NCBI RefSeq assembly: GCF_900115345.1
Contig: NZ_FOWC01000009.1
Coordinates: 1 to 64,000 of the forward strand
DNA length: 64,000 bases
Source: Amycolatopsis rubida
Lineage (GTDB): Bacteria; Actinomycetota; Actinomycetes; Mycobacteriales; Pseudonocardiaceae
Reading direction: 5' to 3'
Of the stretch, positions 26,270 through 34,730 are shown piece by piece (within the stretch, counting starts at the first letter, position 1; every line of letters begins with the position of its first letter). The notes under the pieces were generated by a model, which was given only the letters and a program-made list of their open reading frames with translations, was not told the DNA's origin and searched no databases. Made by a program: the position numbers and the translations under genes.

Positions 26270-27643
26270 ATGACGGACGTGAGCGAGGGCACATCCAAGG
26301 TCGCCGAACCGGCATTGCTGCGGGTCATGGGCCCGAAGCTGCTGCTGTTCTTCGTGGTCGGGGACATCATCGGCACCGGCGTGTACGCGCTGACCGGGCA
26401 GGTGGCCGGACGCGTCGGCGGCGCGTTGTGGCTGCCGTTCCTGCTGGCGTTCGTGGTCGCCTTCATGACCGCGTTCAGCTATCTCGAACTGGTCGGCAAG
26501 TATCCGCGCGCGGCCGGCGCGGCGCTGTACACGAACAAGGCGTTCGGGGTGCCGTTCCTGACCTTCATGGTCGCGTTCGCGGTGATGTGCTCCGGGATCA
26601 CGTCCGCGTCGTCGGCCGCGGTGGCGTTCGGCGCTACCTATCTCGCGGCGTTCGTGAAGCTGCCGACGGTGCTGGTCGGCATCGCGTTCGTGCTCCTGCT
26701 GGCGTTGATCAACTTCCGTGGCGTCGGCGAATCGGTGAAGGCCAACGTCGTCCTCACCTGCATCGAACTGTCCGGGCTGTTGATCATCATCGGCGTCGGC
26801 GTGTGGGCGGTGCTGAACGGGGACGGCGAACCGTCGCGGCTGGTCGAGATCGACACCGCGGACAAGACGTGGCTGGTCGCCATCTCCTCGGCGACGTCGC
26901 TGGCTTTCTTCGCGATGGTGGGCTTCGAGGACTCGGTGAACATGGCCGAGGAATGCCATGACCCGGTACGGATTTTCCCGCGCGCGATGCTGTGGGGCAT
27001 GGTCATCGCCGCGACGATCTACGTCCTCGTCTCAGTGACGTCGTCGCTGCTGGTCCCGGCCGCCGAGCTGGCCGGCGCGAAGAGCGACGCGCTGCTGAAG
27101 GTGCTCGATGTCGGCGCGCCGGGCTTCCCGCGCGAGATCTTCTCCGCCATCGGCCTGTTCGCGGTGATCAATTCCGCCTTGATCAACATGCTGATGGCCA
27201 GCAGGCTGCTGTACGGCCTCGCGAACGAACGCGTCCTGCCGCCAGTGTTCGGCCGCGTGCACCCGACTCGCCGGACGCCGTGGGTGTCGATCATCTTCAC
27301 CAGCGTCATCGCCATCGGCCTGGTGTCCTTTGTGGACATCAGCGCGCTCGGCGGGACGACCGCGTTGCTGCTCCTCGTGGTCTTCGCCATCGTCAACATC
27401 GCGCTCTTGGTGCTGCGCAAGGACAAGGTGTCGCACAAGCACTTCCGTGCGCCGACCGTGGTGCCGGTGCTGGCCGCCGTGTTCTGCCTGTACCTGGTCA
27501 GCCCGCTGTCCGGCCGCCCGGCGCAGGATTACCAGGTGGCCGGCATCCTGCTCGCCGTCGGTCTCCTGTTGTGGGTGGTGAACCTCCTGGTGAAGCGGGC
27601 GCTCAGTGGTGCGTCATCGCGGCCTGGAGCCACCAGGCGCTGA
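26270..27643 (+). CDS. APC-family amino-acid permease
   Basis: A 457-residue permease with about 12 membrane segments. The first, LLLFFVVGDIIGTGVYALTG, carries the GxG amino-acid-binding motif of the APC fold; FFAMVGFEDSVNMAEECHDP is the conserved segment 6/loop. It most resembles basic or broad-range amino-acid transporters of the APC group. The last 41 bases overlap the 3' end of the convergent TPP enzyme gene, and the product's tail (ASSRPGATRR) is encoded there. Confidence 0.9.
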   Translation: MTDVSEGTSKVAEPALLRVMGPKLLLFFVVGDIIGTGVYALTGQVAGRVGGALWLPFLLAFVVAFMTAFSYLELVGKYPRAAGAALYTNKAFGVPFLTFMVAFAVMCSGITSASSAAVAFGATYLAAFVKLPTVLVGIAFVLLLALINFRGVGESVKANVVLTCIELSGLLIIIGVGVWAVLNGDGEPSRLVEIDTADKTWLVAISSATSLAFFAMVGFEDSVNMAEECHDPVRIFPRAMLWGMVIAATIYVLVSVTSSLLVPAAELAGAKSDALLKVLDVGAPGFPREIFSAIGLFAVINSALINMLMASRLLYGLANERVLPPVFGRVHPTRRTPWVSIIFTSVIAIGLVSFVDISALGGTTALLLLVVFAIVNIALLVLRKDKVSHKHFRAPTVVPVLAAVFCLYLVSPLSGRPAQDYQVAGILLAVGLLLWVVNLLVKRALSGASSRPGATRR

Positions 27644-29231
27644 ACCCGGCGATCTTCGCGTCGACCACCAGCGGACGATCAAGCCCGGCAGTGACCCGCG
27701 TCGCCACTTCGTCGAGGTCTTCCTTGGCGCGGACGGTGACCGCGTCGCAGCCGTAACCGCGTGCGATGGCGGCGATATCGGTGTCCGGGAAGGTGACCGT
27801 GTCGGCCGGATGTCCGCCGGGCTCGAAGAAATACACCTCGGCACCGTAAGCGTGGTCGTTGTAGACGACGATGAGCATCGGCAGCTTCAGCCGTACGACG
27901 GTTTCCAGTTCGGCGATGCTCATCAGGAACCCGCCGTCGCCGCACGCCGCGACCGGGAAGCGGTCCGGCTGGGCGAGCGCCGCGCCGATCGCGGTGGCCA
28001 GCCCGAGGCCGATCGACTGGAACGCCTGGGTGAAGCAGAACCCGTTCTCGTCCGGGACGTCCAGGTACATCGTGGGGTAGCCCATGAAGTTGCCGGAATC
28101 GACGCCGACCACCCGGTTGGCCGGAATGAGTTCGTCCAGCGCGGCGGACAATGTGCGCGGATCGATGACCTCGGCGGTCCCGGCGTCCTCGTGTTCATTG
28201 TCGCGCCAACGGATCTCCCGGGAAATCCGGTCCTTAAGACCGTCGCTGCGATATCCATTGTGGACTTCAACCAGTTCGGCGACCGCTTGCGCCGTGCCGC
28301 CGACATCGCCGACGATGCCGAGGTCGACCGGCCGGTTCCGGCCCAGCGCGGCGGATTCCAGATCGACCTGCACCAGCGTGGTTTCCGGCGAGAGCAGCCG
28401 TCCGTGCGCGGTGGTCCAGTCATTGAGCGCGGATCCCCAGCCGACGACGACGTCCGCGCCCTGGATCAGCTCGGTCGTCAGCGGAGACGAAAACCCGCCG
28501 GACACCCCGATTGCCCATGGTTCGCCAGTGAACAGTCCTTTCGCGACCGCACCCTCGGCAAGCAACGCTCCGCAACGGTCCGCCAAAGCGGCCAATTCGG
28601 TCCGGGCGGCCCGAGAACCGCGTCCACAAAGGAATACTGGACGCTCGGCTCGCTGCAGGACGGAAGCGAGGGCCTTCACCTCCGCCTCGGCGGCGCGCGG
28701 CTGCGGCAGCGCCTCGATCGCGGTCAGCTCGTCGAGGAGACTTTCGTCGAACGGCTCGGCCTGAACCTCCAACGGGAGTCGCAAAAGGACGGTCCGCCGG
28801 TCCTGGCGAGCTTGAGCGAACGCCCGCCGTGCGTCGGCCAGCGCGGTTTTCGCTGACCGCACCAGAATGCTGCTCGCTCCCACGGACCGAGCCAGCGCGT
28901 CTTGGTCGAGGTGAAAGTTCGACAGCGGATCCGTCGCCTCGCCGGTCACGACGATCAGCGGCGTCCGGCTCTTCGCCGCCTCGCCGATTCCGGTGGTCGC
29001 GTTGCTTAGCCCGCAGCCCTGGTGCACCGACACCGCGGCGACCTCGCCGCCGCACCGTGCGTAGGCGTCGGCCATCGTGGTCGCGCCACCCTCGTGCCGG
29101 GCCGCGACGAACTCGGCCCCGCCCTGGATCAGGCCATTGGTGAAGTGGAAGTTCCCGCTCCCCACCACGCCGAACGCCTTGCGGACGCCGAATCGCGCCA
29201 ACGCGATCCCGACGGCTTGGGCAACGTTCAC
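27603..29231 (-). CDS. Thiamine-diphosphate-dependent enzyme (decarboxylase/acetolactate-synthase-like)
   Basis: A 542-residue three-domain TPP enzyme. The N-terminal PYR domain has the activating Glu47 in AARHEGGATTMADAYARCGG. The middle domain has VFLCGRGSRAARTELAALAD. The C-terminal PP domain has the TPP/Mg motif AACGDGGFLMSIAELETVV ending IVVYND. It is not a clear acetolactate synthase (no regulatory subunit gene nearby), and a 2-oxoacid decarboxylase is equally likely. The GTG start overlaps the stop of the cyclase gene (GTGA, 29228-29231), so the two proteins should work in one pathway. Confidence 0.88.
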   Translation of the reverse strand: MNVAQAVGIALARFGVRKAFGVVGSGNFHFTNGLIQGGAEFVAARHEGGATTMADAYARCGGEVAAVSVHQGCGLSNATTGIGEAAKSRTPLIVVTGEATDPLSNFHLDQDALARSVGASSILVRSAKTALADARRAFAQARQDRRTVLLRLPLEVQAEPFDESLLDELTAIEALPQPRAAEAEVKALASVLQRAERPVFLCGRGSRAARTELAALADRCGALLAEGAVAKGLFTGEPWAIGVSGGFSSPLTTELIQGADVVVGWGSALNDWTTAHGRLLSPETTLVQVDLESAALGRNRPVDLGIVGDVGGTAQAVAELVEVHNGYRSDGLKDRISREIRWRDNEHEDAGTAEVIDPRTLSAALDELIPANRVVGVDSGNFMGYPTMYLDVPDENGFCFTQAFQSIGLGLATAIGAALAQPDRFPVAACGDGGFLMSIAELETVVRLKLPMLIVVYNDHAYGAEVYFFEPGGHPADTVTFPDTDIAAIARGYGCDAVTVRAKEDLDEVATRVTAGLDRPLVVDAKIAGFSAWWLQAAMTHH

Positions 29232-30025
29232 GACTGAACTCCCGGGGTCACCGCGAGCACTCGCGCCGGGCTGCCGGTCCCGCCGACGATCGGCAGCGGG
29301 CAAACCACGACGAGCGCACCGGCCGGCGGCAGCGAGCCCAGATTCTGCAAAGAAGTAATGCCGTACTTGTCCGCGCCGAGCAAGTGGTGGTGCGCGGGCA
29401 TCGGCGGGTCGAGCGCGAAGCCGTTTCCGGCGTCGATGCCGACAGTTTCCACGCCGTAGCCGGCGATCGGCGTTTCCTCGGCGAGCCACTTCGCGGCGGC
29501 GGCCGAGATGCCGGGGGTATGGCTGGCCCCGTCGGAGAAATTGAGGAACGCGTCGCGATCTTGCGCGTACTGGTCCCACCCGGAGTGCACGAGCAGCCAG
29601 CCGCCCGCGCGCAACGGTCCGTGCTCGGCTTCCCAGGCGCGGATGTCGTCGGTCTCCAGCAGGAAGTCCGGATCGTGGGCGACGCGCGCGGAGATGTCGA
29701 GGACGTGCGCGGGACCGATCAGCCTGCCGACCGGCAGCTGCGCGACGTCCGCTCCGTCGCGGTTGGAGATCCAGTGCCGCGGCGCGTCGAGGTGAGTGCC
29801 GATGTGCTCGCCGGTGTGGATGTTGTTGTGCCGCCACAGCGGTCCGGAATCGTCGAACTCGCTGACCGATTCGAGGCTGAAGTCGATCAGGTTCGCGAAC
29901 GGCTCGGGCAATCGCAGGGTCGGGGTGGCGGCACTGAGCTTGTTGGTGAGGTCGACGACCTGCAGCCGGCCCTGCGCCAGCTGGGCCAGGAGCTGGTCGA
30001 CCCCGGTTTCGGCGGGGGTGCTCAT
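29228..30025 (-). CDS. Cyclase-family metal hydrolase (kynurenine formamidase/isatin hydrolase type)
   Basis: A 265-residue protein of the cyclase family (PF04199). The metal signature HIGTHLDAPRH is complete: in HTGEHIGTHLDAPRH the ligands are His74, His78 and Asp80, and His84 is the expected catalytic residue. Family members hydrolyse N-formylkynurenine, isatin and other amides or lactams. It opens a two-gene operon with the TPP enzyme and is divergent from a class-V PLP enzyme. The first product would be an acid, possibly a 2-oxoacid for the TPP enzyme. Confidence 0.85.
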   Translation of the reverse strand: MSTPAETGVDQLLAQLAQGRLQVVDLTNKLSAATPTLRLPEPFANLIDFSLESVSEFDDSGPLWRHNNIHTGEHIGTHLDAPRHWISNRDGADVAQLPVGRLIGPAHVLDISARVAHDPDFLLETDDIRAWEAEHGPLRAGGWLLVHSGWDQYAQDRDAFLNFSDGASHTPGISAAAAKWLAEETPIAGYGVETVGIDAGNGFALDPPMPAHHHLLGADKYGITSLQNLGSLPPAGALVVVCPLPIVGGTGSPARVLAVTPGVQS

Positions 30026-30076
30026 CGGTGCGTCCTCTCGGTCGCGGGGCGCGCTATTGCGGATCCTTGACGGTCG

Positions 30077-30105
30077 TTGACAGCGCGGAAGGCCATATCT
30101 ACAGT
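30077..30105 (+). promoter_or_regulatory. Consensus-type promoter for the PLP enzyme/permease operon
   Basis: TTGACA (30077-30082) and TACAGT (30100-30105) are separated by exactly 17 bases on the plus strand. It would start transcription near 30112 and give a leader of about 155 bases before the GTG at 30269. This is the clearest sigma-70-like promoter in the window. Confidence 0.65.
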
Positions 30106-30268
30106 ACCGGTTTCAGCAGCACTGACGGAATAGCTGCCGGAGATCAGTCAGGGTGAACGCGGAGCCTCGACCAGGGCGTCCGGCGCCAGCCGGAGCATCG
30201 ACGCACGGTGCTCGCGCCGTTACGGTGGCGAACGGACCGGTCGCCCGCCAGCCAAGGAACGGAGTGTC

Positions 30269-31411
30269 GTGACCGACCAGCCCAGCCCAGCCGCTTTCCG
30301 GGCGCATTTCCCCGCCTTCGCCGACTCGGTGCACCTCGCGAGCTGCAGCCAGGGCGCGCTCTCGGACGCGCTGACCGCGGAGCTTTTCGAGTTCCAGCAC
30401 ACGATCCGCGAGCACGGGGCGCCCTGGGACAAGTGGATGGCGAAGGTCGCCGAGGCGCGGGCTTTGTTCGCCCGGCTGATCGGCGCGGACGCGGACGACA
30501 TCGCCGTCGTGCCGTCCGCGTCCGAGGGCGCGTATCAGGTCGCGTCCACCCAAGCATGGCCGGCGCGGCCGGGAATTGTCACGACCGACCTGGAATTCCC
30601 TTCGCTGGGCCATGTTTGGCTCGCGCAGCAGGGTCGTGGCGCGGACGTTCGGTTCGTCGCGCACCATGACGGACTGGTCGACACCGAGGATTACGCCGCG
30701 CTTGTCACCGAGCGGACGCAACTGGTCTCCGTTCCGTTGGTCAGCTACGCCAACGGGTTGCGCTTCCCGGTGCGTGAAGTTGCCGCACTGGCCCGGGAAA
30801 ACGGCGCGCGAAGCTTTGTCGACGCTTACCAGGGCCTCGGCGTCGAGCCGGTCGACGTCGCCGAACTCGGCTGCGATTACCTCGTCAGCGGCAGCCTGAA
30901 ATACCTGCTCGGCATCTCTGGGATCGCGTTCCTCTATGTGCGGCCGGGCTTGCGCGACGCGGTTTCCCCGCCGCTGACTGGCTGGTTCGGCCGCACGAAC
31001 CCGTTCGAATTCGATCCGCGGCACCTCGACTATCCCGAGCACGCCCGCCGTTTCGAGACCGGGACGCCGTCGATCCCGTCCGCGTACGGCGCGGTTGCCG
31101 GGCTGAAGCTGATGCGCCAGGTGGACGCGCATCGGGTGCGTGCCCACATCGGCGGGCTGACCGGGCAGCTGCAGCAGCGGTTGCTCGACGCCGGGGAACA
31201 GCTCCGGTCTCCGCTGGAGGACGCGCGGCGCGGTCCGCTCGTCGCCTTGGCCGACCGGGATCCCGACGCGCTGGCGGCGTTTCTCGCCGGGCGGCGGATC
31301 GTGTGCAGTGCCCGCGGCGACGTGCTGCGGATGTCCTTGCACTACTACAACGTCGAGTCCGACCTCGACGCCGTCGTCGCGGCGATCGCCGAGTACCGGG
31401 CGAGCCAGTAG
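30269..31411 (+). CDS. Class-V PLP-dependent aminotransferase-fold enzyme
   Basis: A 380-residue class-V PLP enzyme. AVVPSASEGAYQVAST binds the cofactor phosphate, FVDAYQGLGVEPVDV holds the Asp to the pyridine nitrogen, and the PLP-Lys is in SGSLKYLLGISGIAFLYV. FETGTPSIPSAYGAVAG is the other conserved segment. The family includes cysteine desulfurases, kynureninase and aminotransferases; no desulfurase Cys loop is obvious. It starts at GTG 30269 and is followed 9 bases later by an amino-acid permease, which suggests an amino-acid-like substrate taken up from outside. Confidence 0.85.
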   Translation: MTDQPSPAAFRAHFPAFADSVHLASCSQGALSDALTAELFEFQHTIREHGAPWDKWMAKVAEARALFARLIGADADDIAVVPSASEGAYQVASTQAWPARPGIVTTDLEFPSLGHVWLAQQGRGADVRFVAHHDGLVDTEDYAALVTERTQLVSVPLVSYANGLRFPVREVAALARENGARSFVDAYQGLGVEPVDVAELGCDYLVSGSLKYLLGISGIAFLYVRPGLRDAVSPPLTGWFGRTNPFEFDPRHLDYPEHARRFETGTPSIPSAYGAVAGLKLMRQVDAHRVRAHIGGLTGQLQQRLLDAGEQLRSPLEDARRGPLVALADRDPDALAAFLAGRRIVCSARGDVLRMSLHYYNVESDLDAVVAAIAEYRASQ

Positions 31412-31420
31412 GGAGCAGAC

Positions 31421-32851
31421 ATGGCCGAGTCCCCGTCCCCGAACCGGTTGCAGCGGAGGCTGCGCGGCAGGCAGTTGACGATGATCGGAATCGGCGGGGC
31501 CATCGGCACCGGCCTGTTCCTCGGATCGAGCCTGGCGATCTCGCACGCGGGACCGGCCGTGGTGCTCGCCTACGTCCTTTGTGGACTGGTTGCCCTGGCG
31601 ATTTCCTGGGCGCTGGCGGAAATGGTGGTGGTGCATCCGGCCGCGGGCGCGTTCGGCAGCATCGCGCACAAGTATCTCGGCGCGGGCAGCGGGTTCGTGG
31701 TGCGCTGGGCGTACTGGGCCATGCAAGTGATCGCGATCGGCGGCGAGACGATCGCGGCCGGGGTATATGTCCAGTTCTGGTGGCCGCGGATTCCGCTGTG
31801 GGTGCCGGTCGCGGTGTTCTCGCTGCTGGTGATCGTCGTCAACGGGGCGGCGGTGCACATTTTCGGTGAGTTCGAGTACTGGTTCGCGATGATCAAGGTG
31901 TGCGCGATCCTGGTGTTCGTCGCACTCGGCCTGATCCTCGTCTTCTTCGGCCTGCCGAAGGCTCCTGCGCCGGGTCTCACGAACCTCAGTGCGGGCGGCG
32001 GATTCCTGCCGAACGGCGTGTCCGGCCTGTTGCTGGCCATGGTGTTCGTGCTGTTCAGCTACATCGGCACCGAGGTGGTTTCGGTGACCGCGGCCGAATC
32101 CGAAAACCCGACTCGCGACATCCCGCGCGCGGCTCGGGCAATGGTGGTGCGGCTGGCGATCTTCTATGTCGCGGCAATGCTGGTGGTCGTGCTGGTGGTG
32201 CCGTGGACGGTCACCGGCGAAGGCGGATCTATTACGGCCAGCCCGTTCGTCCGCGTCTTTCAGGCCGCTGGAGTTCCGGCAGCGGCGACGGTCATGAACT
32301 TCGTGGTCCTGACCGCCGCGTTGTCGAGCGCGAACACCAACCTCTATCTCACCACGCGCATGTTGCATTCCCTTGCCGAACACCGATTCGCCCCGTCCTT
32401 GGCCGGACGGCTGACCCGGTCTGGAGTGCCGCGCAACGCGCTCGTGCTGTCCACCGCGGGCCTGGTGATCGCGACCATCCTGTCCAAGAATTCCGATTCC
32501 AACGCGTATCTCGTGCTGTTCGGCATTTCGATCTTCGCCGCGCTCGTCGTATGGATGATCATTCTGGTGACGCACCTGGCATTCCGGATCCGCCGTCGCC
32601 GCGCCGGGCTGCCGCCTTCGCCAGTGCGGTTGTGGGGTGCGCCAGTGGTGAACGTCGTGGTGATCGCTTTCCTTGCCATCGTGCTGATTTCGACGTTCTG
32701 GATCGAAGGTCTCGACCCGGCGTGGAAGTTCGGGATTCCGTTCTTCGTCCTGCTGGTGGTGGCATACCTGGTGCTGCGAATGACCGGACGGACGAAGCAG
32801 GCCGCGGAAGCGGAATTGGAGGATTCGACGCTGGTCCGCGAGAAGGCCTGA
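31421..32851 (+). CDS. Amino-acid permease (AAT/GABA-permease type)
   Basis: A 476-residue, 12-segment transporter of the amino-acid transporter group: LRGRQLTMIGIGGAIGTGLF at the start is the family signature, with GIGGAIGTG the substrate-binding unwound helix. FSYIGTEVVSVTAAESENPT marks segment 6. It is close to GABA, D-serine/D-alanine/glycine or aromatic amino-acid permeases. It follows the PLP enzyme by 9 bases and is followed by the convergent TetR gene with almost no gap. Confidence 0.92.
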   Translation: MAESPSPNRLQRRLRGRQLTMIGIGGAIGTGLFLGSSLAISHAGPAVVLAYVLCGLVALAISWALAEMVVVHPAAGAFGSIAHKYLGAGSGFVVRWAYWAMQVIAIGGETIAAGVYVQFWWPRIPLWVPVAVFSLLVIVVNGAAVHIFGEFEYWFAMIKVCAILVFVALGLILVFFGLPKAPAPGLTNLSAGGGFLPNGVSGLLLAMVFVLFSYIGTEVVSVTAAESENPTRDIPRAARAMVVRLAIFYVAAMLVVVLVVPWTVTGEGGSITASPFVRVFQAAGVPAAATVMNFVVLTAALSSANTNLYLTTRMLHSLAEHRFAPSLAGRLTRSGVPRNALVLSTAGLVIATILSKNSDSNAYLVLFGISIFAALVVWMIILVTHLAFRIRRRRAGLPPSPVRLWGAPVVNVVVIAFLAIVLISTFWIEGLDPAWKFGIPFFVLLVVAYLVLRMTGRTKQAAEAELEDSTLVREKA

Positions 32852-33415
32852 TCACGGGGTGAGATGGGCGGCGAGTTCGGCTGCCGCCTCCCGCACCTTG
32901 GCGGCGAAATCCGTGTCCTCGGGCTGTTCGGTCCATCGCTCGAAAGCGGTTTGAAAGATCGCGATGCCGACCTGGGCGAGCATCTTCGCGCTCGATTCAG
33001 TCGCCCCTCGTTCCTGCAGTGCTTCGACGACGGCAGAGGTGACGGCTGCCAGTTTCGTGCGCTCGCGTTCCTGCAGTTCCGGGCTGGACGCGATGATCGC
33101 CCGGCGTTGCGCGGCATGTGAAACCAGGCCAGCGAACAAATCGCCAACGTCGACCAGCGCGGCCAGCAGTGCTGGGAACGGCGGAAGCGCCGCATCGGCG
33201 CGCCGGACCGCGCCGGCCATCGCGTCCGGGAGTCGTTCCGACCCGGCGAACAACACGTCGCGTTTGTCCGCGAAGTAGCGCGAGAACGTGCGCCGGGTCA
33301 GTCCGGCGCGCTCGGTGATCTGTGTGACTGTGGCGTTCTCGTAGCCGTGCTCGGCGAACAGCTCCAGCGCGGCCGCGCGGAGCCGCTCCTTGGCTTCGGG
33401 ATCCCAGCGCGGCAT
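32852..33415 (-). CDS. TetR-family regulator with twin operators
   Basis: A 187-residue regulator. The helix-turn-helix is NATVTQITERAGLTRRTFSR followed by YFADKRDVLFAG. It is divergent from a short-chain dehydrogenase gene, and the 87-base gap contains two strong palindromes (33430-33454 and 33461-33485). Divergent TetR/SDR pairs of this sort usually mean that TetR represses both genes and is released by the SDR substrate or a related compound. Confidence 0.92.
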   Translation of the reverse strand: MPRWDPEAKERLRAAALELFAEHGYENATVTQITERAGLTRRTFSRYFADKRDVLFAGSERLPDAMAGAVRRADAALPPFPALLAALVDVGDLFAGLVSHAAQRRAIIASSPELQERERTKLAAVTSAVVEALQERGATESSAKMLAQVGIAIFQTAFERWTEQPEDTDFAAKVREAAAELAAHLTP

Positions 33416-33429
33416 GCAGTGATCTTAAC

Positions 33430-33454
33430 AGTGATGACTCAGTGGGTCATCACT
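33430..33454. promoter_or_regulatory. TetR operator 1
   Basis: Perfect 9-bp arms AGTGATGAC and GTCATCACT around TCAGTGG, starting 15 bases upstream of the TetR ATG. Its core TGATGACTCA is shared with operator 2. Confidence 0.75.
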
Positions 33455-33460
33455 GCTACT

Positions 33461-33485
33461 GTTGATGTCTCACTGAGTCATCAAC
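33461..33485. promoter_or_regulatory. TetR operator 2
   Basis: Arms GTTGATG and CATCAAC enclose a near-symmetric centre TCTCACTGAGT. It ends 17 bases before the SDR ATG. Its centre is 31 bases (about three helical turns) from operator 1, so the bound proteins would lie on the same DNA face. Confidence 0.75.
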
Positions 33486-33502
33486 CTCCGGAAGGATCGC
33501 TC

Positions 33503-34228
33503 ATGTCTTTACGTGACCAGCGGGTTGTCGTTATCGGCGGCAGCTCGGGAATGGGATTGGCGACCGCTCAGGCGGCAGCGGCGGCGGGTGCGTCCGTCAC
33601 GATCGCGGCAAGCGGCAAGGAACGACTGGACGCGGCGCTCGCCGAATTGCCGGACACCTGCGAAGGATTCGTCACCGACGTACGCGACGCCGCGAACGTT
33701 GCGGCCCTGTTCGAGCACGTCGGCATGCTCGACCACCTCGTTTACACGGCAGGTGACGCGCCACATCAGCGGCCGCTCGCTGACCTGTCGCTCGAAGACG
33801 CGCAGAGCGGGTTCTACGTCCGTTATTGGGGCGTCGTCAGCGCGGTGAAGCACGCCGCGCCGCGGATCCGCCCGGGCGGTTCGATCGTGCTGACATCCGG
33901 GATCATCGGCGTCCGCCCGACGCCCGGCGCGGCGCTCGCGGCCGGTTCCGTCGGCGCGGTCGAGGGGTTGGCGCGCGGTCTGGCGGTCGACTTGGCCCCG
34001 GTGCGGGTCAACACGGTCCGCCCGGGGCCGGTCCACACGCCGATGTGGGACGGCCTTCCGCAGCCGCAGCTCGACGCGATGGTCGCCGCGTTCACCGAAC
34101 GAACGCTGACCAAATCGGTCGGCGAGGCGGACCAGGTGGCAGCGACCAATGTGTACTTGATGGAGAACAGTTTCGTCACCGGTGCGGTGATCACCGTGGA
34201 CGGAGGGTTCGTGCTTACTGGAAGCTGA
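33503..34228 (+). CDS. SDR-fold protein lacking the catalytic Tyr and Lys
   Basis: A 241-residue short-chain dehydrogenase fold. GGSSGMG (12-18) binds the dinucleotide and the C-terminal GAVITVDGGFVLTG is typical. Ser132 is present, but alignment of PGAALAAGSVGAVEGLARGL with the usual YxxxK segment puts Ala146 at the Tyr position and Val150 at the Lys position. It therefore cannot work as a standard oxidoreductase; it may bind NAD(P) as a sensor, or belong to a divergent SDR branch. It is controlled by the divergent TetR gene through the twin operators. Its last 14 bases overlap a convergent pseudogene. Confidence 0.85.
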   Translation: MSLRDQRVVVIGGSSGMGLATAQAAAAAGASVTIAASGKERLDAALAELPDTCEGFVTDVRDAANVAALFEHVGMLDHLVYTAGDAPHQRPLADLSLEDAQSGFYVRYWGVVSAVKHAAPRIRPGGSIVLTSGIIGVRPTPGAALAAGSVGAVEGLARGLAVDLAPVRVNTVRPGPVHTPMWDGLPQPQLDAMVAAFTERTLTKSVGEADQVAATNVYLMENSFVTGAVITVDGGFVLTGS

Positions 34229-34725
34229 CCTGTTCTCCCGGCTTGAGCAGATGCGGCCGGTCCGCGAGCCCGGCCTGCGTGAAAGCCGGTCGCAGCGTGT
34301 CCGGGCCCTGGGTGAAATGCGCCCAATGCTCGAAGTGCGGCCGCGCCCTCGCTGGGCAGCGTGCGGCGTAGTCGCCGACCGGCGGAGTGCGCGCCCCCGG
34401 CGAACAGGACAGCGATGTCGATCTGCCGTACTACGTCGAGCGAAGCGCTGTCGCCGCTGACGTAAACGCTCGGCTGGCTCTCGCTTTCGAGCACGAAACC
34501 GGTGACTTCGCCGACGAGGCGTTCGCTGCCACCCGGTCCGTGCTGCGCGGGCACTCCGGTGACGCGAACGCCGTCGAGGCGATGGACAGGACGAGCGGGG
34601 CATCGAGGGCGTACTTCCGCCCGCCGCGTCCAGGTTGTCCGGTGCTGGTCGTGGGAAAGCAGCACCGCGTCCATCTCGCCGGGGCCAGCGGTCGGGCCGC
34701 CGACGTACCGGATGCGCGTCACGCG
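34215..34725 (-). pseudogene. Decayed metallo-beta-lactamase-fold hydrolase gene
   Basis: Coding pieces in several frames read in order: TRIRYVGGPTA, then GEMDAVLLSHDQH and DNLDAAG, then YALDAPLVLSIASTA, VTGVPAQHGPGGSERLVGEV, SVYVSGDSASLDVVRQ and IDIAVLFAGGA. After a further shift near 34400 come TPPVGDYAARC, HFEHWAHFTQGPDTLR and LLKPGEQVSFQ with a stop at 34215-34217. This is a UlaG/RomA-like MBL-fold hydrolase with the N-terminal third partly deleted and at least three frameshifts. It directly follows the intact MBL gene at 34731-35579 but is of a different MBL branch. Confidence 0.75.
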
Positions 34726-34730
34726 GGTAC

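Noticed and set aside
27603..30025. Firm naming of the cyclase and TPP enzyme as isatin hydrolase and isatinate decarboxylase
   Set aside because: The motifs fit the families but not one substrate; kept as a hypothesis only.
30113..32575. An 820-codon minus-strand open frame
   Set aside because: It is His/Arg/Gln-rich shadow sequence opposite the PLP enzyme and permease.
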